Below are positions 11,089 through 25,344 of a stretch of 64,000 bases of DNA, in pieces. The notes beneath the pieces were generated by a model that did not search any database, was not told the origin of the DNA, and saw only the letters and a program-made list of their open reading frames with translations. The position numbers were made by a program, and so were the translations under genes. The DNA lies in assembly GCA_964057225.1 (NCBI GenBank), contig CAXKVF010000078.1, positions 62,001 to 126,000 of the forward strand, written 5' to 3'. Source of the stretch: Auanema rhodensis. Its lineage: Eukaryota; Nematoda; Chromadorea; Rhabditida; Rhabditidae. Numbering within the stretch: the first letter of the stretch is position 1; each line of letters opens with the position of its first letter.

Positions 11089-13195
11089 TGAAAACCGCAT
11101 CTCTTTATCTTTCACGTGAAGCGAGTTACATACCAAGTGCACATCACGTGTACATTTAATTAGCATAAATTAAAGTTCACGTAAATTTTAAAGTCATGGT
11201 TACCATGAACCAATATCAATAAAAATTTGTTTTTAGACTAATATGGACATGGGGAATCTAATTTTGAAAACCGCATCTCTTTATCTTTCACGTGAAGCGA
11301 GTTACATACCAAGTGCACATCACGTGTACATTTAATTAGCATAAATTAAAGTTCACGTAAATTTCAAAGTCATGGTTACCATGAACTAATATCAATAAAA
11401 ATTTGTTTTTAGACTAATATGGACATGGAGAATCTAATTTTGAAAACCGCATCTCTTTATCTTTCACGTGAAGCGAGTTACATACCAAGTGCACATCACG
11501 TGTACATTTAATTAGCATAAATTAAAGTTCACGTAAATTTTAAAGTCATGGTTACCATGAACCAATATCAATAAAAATTTGTTTTTAGACTAATATGGAC
11601 ATGGGGAATCTAATTTTGAAAACCGCATCTCTTTATCTTTCACGTGAAGCGAGTTACATACCAAGTGCACATCACGTGTACATTTAATTAGCATAAATTA
11701 AAGTTCACGTAAATTTCAAAGTCATGGTTACCATGAACTAATATCAATAAAAATTTGTTTTTAGACTAATATGGACATGGAGAATCTAATTTTGAAAACC
11801 GCATCTCTTTATCTTTCACGTGAAGCGAGTTACATACCAAGTGCACATCACGTGTACATTTAATTAGCATAAATTAAAGTTCACGTAAATTTCAAAGTCA
11901 TGGTTACCATGAACCAATATCAATAAAAATTTGTTTTTAGACTAATATGGACATGGGGAATCTAATTTTGAAAACCGCATCTCTTTATCTTTCACGTGAA
12001 GCGAGTTACATACCAAGTGCACATCACGTGTACATTTAATTAGCATAAATTAAAGTTCACGTAAATTTCAAAGTCATGGTTACCATGAAGCAATATCAAT
12101 AAAAATTTGTTTTTAGACTAATATGGACATGGGGAATCTAATTTTGAAAACCGCATCTCTTTATCTCTCACGTGAAGCGAGTTACATACCAAGTGCACAT
12201 CACGTGTACATTTAATTAGCATAAATTAAAGTTCACGTAAATTTCAAAGTCATGGTTACCATGAACCAATATCAATAAAAATTTGTTTTTAGACTAATAT
12301 GGACATGGGGAATCTAATTTTCAAAACCGCATCTCTTTATCTTTCACGTGAAGCGAGTTACATACCAAGTGCACATCACGTGTACATTTAATTAGCATAA
12401 ATTAAAGTTCACGTAAATTTCAAAGTCATGGTTACCATGAAGCAATATCAATAAAAATTTGTTTTTAGACTAATATGGACATGGGGAATCTAATTTTGAA
12501 AACCGCATCTTTTTATCTTTCACGTGAAGCGAGTTACATACCAAGTGCACATCACGTGTACATTTAATTAGCATAAATTAAAGTTCACGTAAATTTCAAA
12601 GTCATGGTTACCATGAACCAATATCAATAAAAATTTGTTTTTAGACTAATATGGACATGGGGAATCTAATTTTGAAAACCGCATCTCTTTATCTTTCACG
12701 TGAAGCGAGTTACATACCAAGTGCACATCACGTGTACATTTAATTAGCATAAATTAAAGTTCACGTAAATTTCAAAGTCATGGTTACCATGAAGCAATAT
12801 CAATAAAAATTTGTTTTTAGACTAATATGGACATGGGGAATCTAATTTTGAAAACCGCATCTCTTTATCTTTCACGTGAAGCGAGTTACATACCAAGTGC
12901 ACATCACGTGTACATTTAATTAGCATAAATTAAAGTTCACGTAAATTTCAAAGTCATGGTTACCATGAAGCAATATCAATAAAAATTTGTTTTTAGACTA
13001 ATATGGACATGGGGAATCTAATTTTGAAAACCGCATCTCTTTATCTCTCACGTGAAGCGAGTTACATACCAAGTGCACATCACGTGTACATTTAATTAGC
13101 ATAAATTAAAGTTCACGTAAATTTCAAAGTCATGGTTACCATGAACCAATATCAATAAAAATTTGTTTTTAGACTAATATGGACATGGGGAATCT
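10732..13195 (+). repeat. 14-monomer (2464 bp) unit, copy 1
   Basis: Monomer order from 10737: consensus, C13T+A120C, C101T, C123T+G165A, C101T, C123T+G165A, consensus, C122G, T23C, G2C+C122G, consensus, C122G, C122G, T23C. The rare A172T change at 10732, just before the first monomer, reappears at 13196, so the duplicated unit spans about 10732-13195. The consensus-type monomer at 12497 carries a private C15T. The left exchange point lies between unit positions 23 and 172 of the monomer at 10561. Confidence 0.85.
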
Positions 13196-15659
13196 TATTT
13201 TGAAAACCGCATCTCTTTATCTTTCACGTGAAGCGAGTTACATACCAAGTGCACATCACGTGTACATTTAATTAGCATAAATTAAAGTTCACGTAAATTT
13301 CAAAGTCATGGTTACCATGAACCAATATCAATAAAAATTTGTTTTTAGACTAATATGGACATGGGGAATCTAATTTTGAAAACCGCATTTCTTTATCTTT
13401 CACGTGAAGCGAGTTACATACCAAGTGCACATCACGTGTACATTTAATTAGCATAAATTAAAGTTCACGTAAATTTCAAAGTCATGGTTACCATGCACCA
13501 ATATCAATAAAAATTTGTTTTTAGACTAATATGGACATGGGGAATCTAATTTTGAAAACCGCATCTCTTTATCTTTCACGTGAAGCGAGTTACATACCAA
13601 GTGCACATCACGTGTACATTTAATTAGCATAAATTAAAGTTCACGTAAATTTTAAAGTCATGGTTACCATGAACCAATATCAATAAAAATTTGTTTTTAG
13701 ACTAATATGGACATGGGGAATCTCATTTTGAAAACCGCATCTCTTTATCTTTCACGTGAAGCGAGTTACATACCAAGTGCACATCACGTGTACATTTAAT
13801 TAGCATAAATTAAAGTTCACGTAAATTTCAAAGTCATGGTTACCATGAACTAATATCAATAAAAATTTGTTTTTAGACTAATATGGACATGGAGAATCTA
13901 ATTTTGAAAACCGCATCTCTTTATCTTTCACGTGAAGCGAGTTACATACCAAGTGCACATCACGTGTACATTTAATTAGCATAAATTAAAGTTCACGTAA
14001 ATTTTAAAGTCATGGTTACCATGAACCAATATCAATAAAAATTTGTTTTTAGACTAATATGGACATGGGGAATCTAATTTTGAAAACCGCATCTCTTTAT
14101 CTTTCACGTGAAGCGAGTTACATACCAAGTGCACATCACGTGTACATTTAATTAGCATAAATTAAAGTTCACGTAAATTTCAAAGTCATGGTTACCATGA
14201 ACTAATATCAATAAAAATTTGTTTTTAGACTAATATGGACATGGAGAATCTAATTTTGAAAACCGCATCTCTTTATCTTTCACGTGAAGCGAGTTACATA
14301 CCAAGTGCACATCACGTGTACATTTAATTAGCATAAATTAAAGTTCACGTAAATTTCAAAGTCATGGTTACCATGAACCAATATCAATAAAAATTTGTTT
14401 TTAGACTAATATGGACATGGGGAATCTAATTTTGAAAACCGCATCTCTTTATCTTTCACGTGAAGCGAGTTACATACCAAGTGCACATCACGTGTACATT
14501 TAATTAGCATAAATTAAAGTTCACGTAAATTTCAAAGTCATGGTTACCATGAAGCAATATCAATAAAAATTTGTTTTTAGACTAATATGGACATGGGGAA
14601 TCTAATTTTGAAAACCGCATCTCTTTATCTCTCACGTGAAGCGAGTTACATACCAAGTGCACATCACGTGTACATTTAATTAGCATAAATTAAAGTTCAC
14701 GTAAATTTCAAAGTCATGGTTACCATGAACCAATATCAATAAAAATTTGTTTTTAGACTAATATGGACATGGGGAATCTAATTTTCAAAACCGCATCTCT
14801 TTATCTTTCACGTGAAGCGAGTTACATACCAAGTGCACATCACGTGTACATTTAATTAGCATAAATTAAAGTTCACGTAAATTTCAAAGTCATGGTTACC
14901 ATGAAGCAATATCAATAAAAATTTGTTTTTAGACTAATATGGACATGGGGAATCTAATTTTGAAAACCGCATCTCTTTATCTTTCACGTGAAGCGAGTTA
15001 CATACCAAGTGCACATCACGTGTACATTTAATTAGCATAAATTAAAGTTCACGTAAATTTCAAAGTCATGGTTACCATGAACCAATATCAATAAAAATTT
15101 GTTTTTAGACTAATATGGACATGGGGAATCTAATTTTGAAAACCGCATCTCTTTATCTTTCACGTGAAGCGAGTTACATACCAAGTGCACATCACGTGTA
15201 CATTTAATTAGCATAAATTAAAGTTCACGTAAATTTCAAAGTCATGGTTACCATGAAGCAATATCAATAAAAATTTGTTTTTAGACTAATATGGACATGG
15301 GGAATCTAATTTTGAAAACCGCATCTCTTTATCTTTCACGTGAAGCGAGTTACATACCAAGTGCACATCACGTGTACATTTAATTAGCATAAATTAAAGT
15401 TCACGTAAATTTCAAAGTCATGGTTACCATGAAGCAATATCAATAAAAATTTGTTTTTAGACTAATATGGACATGGGGAATCTAATTTTGAAAACCGCAT
15501 CTCTTTATCTCTCACGTGAAGCGAGTTACATACCAAGTGCACATCACGTGTACATTTAATTAGCATAAATTAAAGTTCACGTAAATTTCAAAGTCATGGT
15601 TACCATGAACCAATATCAATAAAAATTTGTTTTTAGACTAATATGGACATGGGGAATCT
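13196..15659 (+). repeat. 14-monomer (2464 bp) unit, copy 2
   Basis: This is an immediate tandem copy of the preceding unit, with all fourteen marker types in the same order, including the rare G2C+C122G monomer (12321 in copy 1, 14785 here). It differs by a private A172C in the monomer at 13553 and by lacking C15T. The copy ends within the T23C monomer at 15489, which lacks the A172T found at the end of copy 1, as expected for one unequal crossover. Confidence 0.85.
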
Positions 15660-15664
15660 AATTT

Positions 15665-18600
15665 TGAAAACCGCATCTCTTTATCTTTCACGTGAAGCGA
15701 GTTACATACCAAGTGCACATCACGTGTACATTTAATTAGCATAAATTAAAGTTCACGTAAATTTTAAAGTCATGGTTACCATGAACCAATATCAATAAAA
15801 ATTTGTTTTTAGACTAATATGGACATGGGGAATCTAATTTTGAAAACCGCATTTCTTTATCTTTCACGTGAAGCGAGTTACATACCAAGTGCACATCACG
15901 TGTACATTTAATTAGCATAAATTAAAGTTCACGTAAATTTCAAAGTCATGGTTACCATGAACCAATATCAATAAAAATTTGTTTTTAGACTAATATGGAC
16001 ATGGGGAATCTAATTTTGAAAACCGCATTTCTTTATCTTTCACGTGAAGCGAGTTACATACCAAGTGCACATCACGTGTACATTTAATTAGCATAAATTA
16101 AAGTTCACGTAAATTTCAAAGTCATGGTTACCATGCACCAATATCAATAAAAATTCGTTTTTAGACTAATATGGACATGGGGAATCTAATTTTGAAAACC
16201 GCATCTCTTTATCTTTCACGTGAAGCGAGTTACATACCAAGTGCACATCACGTGTACATTTAATTAGCATAAATTAAAGTTCACGTAAATTTTAAAGTCA
16301 TGGTTACCATGAACCAATATCAATAAAAATTTGTTTTTAGACTAATATGGACATGGGGAATCTAATTTTGAAAACCGCATTTCTTTATCTTTCACGTGAA
16401 GCGAGTTACATACCAAGTGCACATCACGTGTACATTTAATTAGCATAAATTAAAGTTCACGTAAATTTCAAAGTCATGGTTACCATGAACCAATATCAAT
16501 AAAAATTTGTTTTTAGACTAATATGGACATGGGGAATCTAATTTTGAAAACCGCATCTCTTTATCTTTCACGTGAAGCGAGTTACATACCAAGTGCACAT
16601 CACGTGTACATTTAATTAGCATAAATTAAAGTTCACGTAAATTTCAAAGTCATGGTTACCATGAACCAATATCAATAAAAATTTGTTTTTTGACTAATAT
16701 GGACATGGGGAATCTAAGTTTGAAAACCGCATTTCTTTATCTTTCACGTGAAGCGAGTTACATACCAAGTGCACATCACGTGTACATTTAATTAGCATAA
16801 ATTAAAGTTCACGTAAATTTCAAAGTCATGGTTACCATGCACCAATATCAATAAAAATTTGTTTTTAGACTAATATGGACATGGGGAATCTAATTTTGAA
16901 AACCGCATCTCTTTATCTTTCACGTGAAGCGAGTTACATACCAAGTGCACATCACGTGTACATTTAATTAGCATAAATTAAAGTTCACGTAAATTTTAAA
17001 GTCATGGTTACCATGAACCAATATCAATAAAAATTTGTTTTTAGACTAATATGGACATGGGGAATCTAATTTTGAAAACCGCATCTCTTTATCTTTCACG
17101 TGAAGCGAGTTACATACCAAGTGCACATCACGTGTACATTTAATTAGCATAAATTAAAGTTCACGTAAATTTCAAAGTCATGGTTACCATGAACTAATAT
17201 CAATAAAAATTTGTTTTTAGACTAATATGGACATGGAGAATCTAATTTTAAAAACCGCATCTCTTTATCTTTCACGTGAAGCGAGTTACATACCAAGTGC
17301 ACATCACGTGTACATTTAATTAGCATAAATTAAAGTTCACGTAAATTTCAAAGTCATGGTTACCATGAACCAATATCAATAAAAATTTGTTTTTAGACTA
17401 ATATGGACATGGGGAATCTAATTTTGAAAACCGCATCTCTTTATCTTTCACGTGAAGCGAGTTACATACCAAGTGCACATCACGTGTACATTTAATTAGC
17501 ATAAATTAAAGTTCACGTAAATTTCAAAGTCATGGTTACCATGAACCAATATCAATAAAAATTTGTTTTTAGACTAATATGGACATGGGGAATCTAATTT
17601 TGAAAACCGCATCTCTTTATCTCTCACGTGAAGCGAGTTACATACCAAGTGCACATCACGTGTACATTTAATTAGCATAAATTAAAGTTCACGTAAATTT
17701 CAAAGTCATGGTTACCATGAACCAATATCAATAAAAATTTGTTTTCAGACTAATATGGACATGGGGAATCTAATTTTGAAAACCGCATCTCTTTATCTTT
17801 CACGTGAAGCGAGTTACATACCAAGTGCACATCACGTGTACATTTAATTAGCATAAATTAAAGTTCACGTAAATTTCAAAGTCATGGTTACCATGAAGCA
17901 ATATCAATAAAAATTTGTTTTTAGACTAATATGGACATGGGGAATCTAATTTTGAAAACCGCATCTCTTTATCTCTCACGTGAAGCGAGTTACATACCAA
18001 GTGCACATCACGTGTACATTTAATTAGCATAAATTAAAGTTCACGTAAATTTCAAAGTCATGGTTACCATGAACCAATATCAATAAAAATTTGTTTTTAG
18101 ACTAATATGGACATGGGGAATCTAATTTTGAAAACCGCATCTCTTTATCTTTCACGTGAAGCGAGTTACATACCAAGTGCACATCACGTGTACATTTAAT
18201 TAGCATAAATTAAAGTTCACGTAAATTTCAAAGTCATGGTTACCATGAACCAATATTAATAAAAATTTGTTTTTAGACTAATATGGACATGGGGAATCTA
18301 ATTTTGAAAACCGCATCTCTTTATCTTTCACGTGAAGCGAGTTACATACCAAGTGCACATCACGTGTACATTTAATTAGCATAAATTAAAGTTCACGTAA
18401 ATTTCAAAGTCATGGTTACCATGAACCAATATCAATAAAAATTTGTTTTTAGACTAATATGGACATGGGGAATCTAATTTTGAAAACCGCATCTCTTTAT
18501 CTTCCACGTGAAGCGAGTTACATACCAAGTGCACATCACGTGTACATTTAATTAGCATAAATTAAAGTTCACGTAAATTTCAAAGTCATGGTTACCATGA

Positions 18601-21600
18601 ACCAATATCAATAAAAATTTGTTTTTAGACTAATATGGACATGGGGAATCTAATTTTGAAAACCGCATCTCTTTATCTTTCACGTGAAGCGAGTTACATA
18701 CCAAGTGCACATCACGTGTACATTTAATTAGCATAAATTAAAGTTCACGTAAATTTCAAAGTCATGGTTACCATGAACCAATATCAATAAAAATTTGTTT
18801 TCAGACTAATATGGACATGGGGAATCTAATTTTGAAAACCGCATCTCTTTATCTTTCACGTGAAGCGAGTTACATACCAAGTGCACATCACGTGTACATT
18901 TAATTAGCATAAATTAAAGTTCACGTAAATTTCAAAGTCATGGTTACCATGAAGCAATATCAATAAAAATTTGTTTTTAGACTAATATGGACATGGGGAA
19001 TCTAATTTTGAAAACCGCATCTCTTTATCTCTCACGTGAAGCGAGTTACATACCAAGTGCACATCACGTGTACATTTAATTAGCATAAATTAAAGTTCAC
19101 GTAAATTTCAAAGTCATGGTTACCATGAACCAATATCAATAAAAATTTGTTTTTAGACTAATATGGACATGGGGAATCTAATTTTGAAAACCGCATCTCT
19201 TTATCTTTCACGTGAAGCGAGTTACATACCAAGTGCACATCACGTGTACATTTAATTAGCATAAATTAAAGTTCACGTAAATTTCAAAGTCATGGTTACC
19301 ATGAACCAATATCAATAAAAATTTGTTTTTAGACTAATATGGACATGGGGAATCTAATTTTGAAAACCGCATCTCTTTATCTTTCACGTGAAGCGAGTTA
19401 CATACCAAGTGCACATCACGTGTACATTTAATTAGCATAAATTAAAGTTCACGTAAATTTCAAAGTCATGGTTACCATGAACCAATATCAATAAAAATTT
19501 GTTTTTAGACTAATATGGACATGGGGAATCTAATTTTGAAAACCGCATCTCTTTATCTTTCACGTGAAGCGAGTTACATACCAAGTGCACATCACGTGTA
19601 CATTTAATTAGCATAAATTAAAGTTCACGTAAATTTCAAAGTCATGGTTACCATGAACCAATATCAATAAAAATTTGTTTTTAGACTAATATGGACATGG
19701 GGAATCTAATTTTGAAAACCGCATTTCTTTATCTTTCACGTGAAGCGAGTTACATACCAAGTGCACATCACGTGTACATTTAATTAGCATAAATTAAAGT
19801 TCACGTAAATTTCAAAGTCATGGTTACCATGCACCAATATCAATAAAAATTTGTTTTTAGACTAATATGGACATGGGGAATCTAATTTTGAAAACCGCAT
19901 CTCTTTATCTTTCACGTGAAGCGAGTTACATACCAAGTGCACATCACGTGTACATTTAATTAGCATAAATTAAAGTTCACGTAAATTTCAAAGTCATGGT
20001 TACCATGAACCAATATCAATAAAAATTTGTTTTTAGACTAATATGGACATGGGGAATCTAATTTTGAAAACCGCATCTCTTTATCTTTCACGTGAAGCGA
20101 GTTACATACCAAGTGCACATCACGTGTACATTTAATTAGCATAAATTAAAGTTCACGTAAATTTCAAAGTCATGGTTACCATGAACCAATATCAATAAAA
20201 ATTTGTTTTTAGACTAATATGGACATGGGGAATCTAATTTTGAAAACCGCATTTCTTTATCTTTCACGTGAAGCGAGTTACATACCAAGTGCACATCACG
20301 TGTACATTTAATTAGCATAAATTAAAGTTCACGTAAATTTCAAAGTCATGGTTACCATGCACCAATATCAATAAAAATTTGTTTTTAGACTAATATGGAC
20401 ATGGGGAATCTAATTTTGAAAACCGCATCTCTTTATCTTTCACGTGAAGCGAGTTACATACCAAGTGCACATCACGTGTACATTTAATTAGCATAAATTA
20501 AAGTTCACGTAAATTTTAAAGTCATGGTTACCATGAACCAATATCAATAAAAATTTGTTTTTAGACTAATATGGACATGGGGAATCTAATTTTGAAAACC
20601 GCATCTCTTTATCTTTCACGTGAAGCGAGTTACATACCAAGTGCACATCACGTGTACATTTAATTAGCATAAATTAAAGTTCACGTAAATTTCAAAGTCA
20701 TGGTTACCATGCACCAATATCAATAAAAATTTGTTTTTAGACTAATATGGACATGGGGAATCTAATTTTGAAAACCGCATCTCTTTATCTTTCACGTGAA
20801 GCGAGTTACATACCAAGTGCACATCACGTGTACATTTAATTAGCATAAATTAAAGTTCACGTAAATTTTAAAGTCATGGTTACCATGAACCAATATCAAT
20901 AAAAATTTGTTTTTAGACTAATATGGACATGGGGAATCTAATTTTGAAAACCGCATCTCTTTATCTTTCACGTGAAGCGAGTTACATACCAAGTGCACAT
21001 CACGTGTACATTTAATTAGCATAAATTAAAGTTCACGTAAATTTCAAAGTCATGGTTACCATGAACTAATATCAATAAAAATTTGTTTTTAGACTAATAT
21101 GGACATGGAGAATCTAATTTTGAAAACCGCATCTCTTTATCTTTCACGTGAAGCGAATTACATACCAAGTGCACATCACGTGTACATTTAATTAGCATAA
21201 ATTAAAGTTCACGTAAATTTCAAAGTCATGGTTACCATGAACCAATATCAATAAAAATTTGTTTTTAGACTAATATGGACATGGGGAATCTAATTTTGAA
21301 AACCGCATCTCTTTATCTTTCACGTGAAGCGAGTTACATACCAAGTGCACATCACGTGTACATTTAATTAGCATAAATTAAAGTTCACGTAAATTTTAAA
21401 GTCATGGTTACCATGAACCAATATCAATAAAAATTTGTTTTTAGACTAATATGGACATGGGGAATCTAATTTTGAAAACCGCATCTCTTTATCTTTCACG
21501 TGAAGCGAGTTACATACCAAGTGCACATCACGTGTACATTTAATTAGCATAAATTAAAGTTCACGTAAATTTCAAAGTCATGGTTACCATGAACTAATAT

Positions 21601-22353
21601 CAATAAAAATTTGTTTTTAGACTAATATGGACATGGAGAATCTAATTTTGAAAACCGCATCTCTTTATCTTTCACGTGAAGCGAGTTACATACCAAGTGC
21701 ACATCACGTGTACATTTAATTAGCATAAATTAAAGTTCACGTAAATTTCAAAGTCATGGTTACCATGAACCAATATCAATAAAAATTTGTTTTCAGACTA
21801 ATATGGACATGGGAAATCTAATTTTGAAAACCGCATCTCTTTATCTTTCACGTGAAGCGAGTTACATACCAAGTGCACATCACGTGTACATTTAATTAGC
21901 ATAAATTAAAGTTCACGTAAATTTCAAAGTCATGGTTACCATGAAGCAATATCAATAAAAATTTGTTTTTAGACTAATATGGACATGGGGAATCTAATTT
22001 TGAAAACCGCATCTCTTTATCTCTCACGTGAAGCGAGTTACATACCAAGTGCACATCACGTGTACATTTAATTAGCATAAATTAAAGTTCACGTAAATTT
22101 CAAAGTCATGGTTACCATGAACCAATATCAATAAAAATTTGTTTTTAGACTAATATGGACATGGGGAATCTAATTTTGAAAACCGCATCTCTTTATCTTT
22201 CACGTGAAGCGAGTTACATACCAAGTGCACATCACGTGTACATTTAATTAGCATAAATTAAAGTTCACGTAAATTTCAAAGTCATGGTTACCATGAACCA
22301 ATAATCAATAAAAATTTGTTTTTAGACTAATATGGACATGGGGAATCTAATTT
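15665..22353 (+). repeat. Mixed satellite region, last domain with C101T and C123T+G165A
   Basis: Monomers 90-127. Types from the first 11 kb continue in rearranged order: C101T at 15665, 16193, 16897, 20417, 20769 and 21297; C123T+G165A at 17073, 21121-proximal copy 20945, and 21473; T23C at 17601, 17953, 19009 and 22001. Consensus monomers become common after 18 kb. C101T is last seen in the monomer at 21297 and the C123T+G165A pair in the monomer at 21473. An A is inserted near 22304, the first indel in the window after 126 monomers in perfect 176 bp register. Confidence 0.8.
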
Positions 22354-25344
22354 TGAAAACCGCATCTCTTTATCTTTCACGTGAAGCGAGTTACATACCA
22401 AGTGCACATCACGTGTACATTTAATTAGCATAAATTAAAGTTCACGTAAATTTCAAAGTCATGGTTACCATGAACCAATATCAATAAAAATTTGTTTTTA
22501 GACTAATATGGACATGGGGAATCTAATTTTGAAAACCGCATCTCTTTATCTTTCACGTGAAGCGAGTTACATACCAAGTGCACATCACGTGTACATTTAA
22601 TTAGCATAAATTAAAGTTCACGTAAATTTCAAAGTCATGGTTACCATGAACCAATATCAATAAAAATTTGTTTTTAGACTAATATGGACATGGGGAATCT
22701 AATTTTGAAAACCGCATCTCTTTATCTTTCACGTGAAGCGAGTTACATACCAAGTGCACATCACGTGTACATTTAATTAGCATAAATTAAAGTTCACGTA
22801 AATTTCAAAGTCATGGTTACCATGAACCAATATCAATAAAAATTTGTTTTTAGACTAATATGGACATGGGGAATCTAATTTTGAAAACCGCATCTCTTTA
22901 TCTTTCACGTGAAGCGAGTTACATACCAAGTGCACATCACGTGTACATTTAATTAGCATAAATTAAAGTTCACGTAAATTTCAAAGTCATGGTTACCATG
23001 AACCAATATCAATAAAAATTTGTTTTTAGACTAATATGGACATGGGGAATCTAATTTTGAAAACCGCATCTCTTTATCTTTCACGTGAAGCGAGTTACAT
23101 ACCAAGTGCACATCACGTGTACATTTAATTAGCATAAATTAAAGTTCACGTAAATTTCAAAGTCATGGTTACCATGAACCAATATCAATAAAAATTTGTT
23201 TTTAGACTAATATGGACATGGGGAATCTAATTTTGAAAACCGCATCTCTTTATCTTTCACGTGAAGCGAGTTACATACCAAGTGCACATCACGTGTACAT
23301 TTAATTAGCATAAATTAAAGTTCACGTAAATTTCAAAGTCATGGTTACCATGAACCAATATCAATAAAAATTTGTTTTTAGACTAATATGGACATGGGGA
23401 ATCTAATTTTGAAAACCGCATCTCTTTATCTTTCACGTGAAGCGAGTTACATACCAAGTGCACATCACGTGTACATTTAATTAGCATAAATTAAAGTTCA
23501 CGTAAATTTCAAAGTCATGGTTACCATGAACCAATATCAATAAAAATTTGTTTTTAGACTAATATGGACATGGGGAATCTAATTTTGAAAACCGCATCTC
23601 TTTATCTTTCACGTGAAGCGAGTTACATACCAAGTGCACATCACGTGTACATTTAATTAGCATAAATTAAAGTTCACGTAAATTTCAAAGTCATGGTTAC
23701 CATGAACCAATATCAATAAAAATTTGTTTTTAGACTAATATGGACATGGGGAATCTAATTTTGAAAACCGCATCTCTTTATCTTTCACGTGAAGCGAGTT
23801 ACATACCAAGTGCACATCACGTGTACATTTAATTAGCATAAATTAAAGTTCACGTAAATTTCAAAGTCATGGTTACCATGAACCAATATCAATAAAAATT
23901 TGTTTTTAGACTAATATGGACATGGGGAATCTAATTTTGAAAACCGCATCTCTTTATCTTTCACGTGAAGCGAGTTACATACCAAGTGCACATCACGTGT
24001 ACATTTAATTAGCATAAATTAAAGTTCACGTAAATTTCAAAGTCATGGTTACCATGAACCAATATCAATAAAAATTTGTTTTTAGACTAATATGGACATG
24101 GGGAATCTAATTTTGAAAACCGCATCTCTTTATCTTTCACGTGAAGCGAGTTACATACCAAGTGCACATCACGTGTACATTTAATTAGCATAAATTAAAG
24201 TTCACGTAAATTTCAAAGTCATGGTTACCATGAACCAATATCAATAAAAATTTGTTTTTAGACTAATATGGACATGGGAAATCTAATTTTGAAAACCGCA
24301 TCTCTTTATCTTTCACGTGAAGCGAGTTACATACCAAGTGCACATCACGTGTACATTTAATTAGCATAAATTAAAGTTCACGTAAATTTCAAAGTCATGG
24401 TTACCATGAACCAATATCAATAAAAATTTGTTTTTAGACTAATATGGACATGGGGAATCTAATTTTGAAAACCGCATCTCTTTATCTTTCACGTGAAGCG
24501 AGTTACATACCAAGTGCACATCACGTGTACATTTAATTAGCATAAATTAAAGTTCACGTAAATTTCAAAGTCATGGTTACCATGAACCAATATCAATAAA
24601 AATTTGTTTTTAGACTAATATGGACATGGGGAATCTAATTTTGAAAACCGCATCTCTTTATCTTTCACGTGAAGCGAGTTACATACCAAGTGCACATCAC
24701 GTGTACATTTAATTAGCATAAATTAAAGTTCACGTAAATTTCAAAGTCATGGTTACCATGAACCAATATCAATAAAAATTTGTTTTTAGACTAATATGGA
24801 CATGGGAAATCTAATTTTGAAAACCGCATCTCTTTATCTTTCACGTGAAGCGAGTTACATACCAAGTGCACATCACGTGTACATTTAATTAGCATAAATT
24901 AAAGTTCACGTAAATTTCAAAGTCATGGTTACCATGAACCAATATCAATAAAAATTTGTTTTTAGACTAATATGGACATGGGGAATCTAATTTTGAAAAC
25001 CGCATCTCTTTATCTTTCACGTGAAGCGAGTTACATACCAAGTGCACATCACGTGTACATTTAATTAGCATAAATTAAAGTTCACGTAATTTCAAAGTCA
25101 TGGTTACCATGAACCAATATCAATAAAAATTTGTTTTTAGACTAATATGGACATGGGGAATCTAATTTTGAAAACCGCATCTCTTTATCTTTCACGTGAA
25201 GCGAGTTACATACCAAGTGCACATCACGTGTACATTTAATTAACATAAATTAAAGTTCACGTAAATTTCAAAGTCATGGTTACCATGAACCAATATCAAT
25301 AAAAATTTGTTTTTAGACTAATATGGACATGGGGAATCTAATTT
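22354..25344 (+). repeat. Highly homogenised block of 17 monomers
   Basis: Monomers 128-137 (22354-24113, 1760 bp) appear identical to consensus at every base when read by eye. Across all 17 monomers I see only four changes: G166A at 24279, G166A at 24807 (three monomers later), a one-base A deletion near 25088, and G75A at 25243. None of the diagnostic types of the flanks occurs. This is expected from recent local amplification or strong conversion; a collapsed or expanded assembly region is the alternative. Confidence 0.85.
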
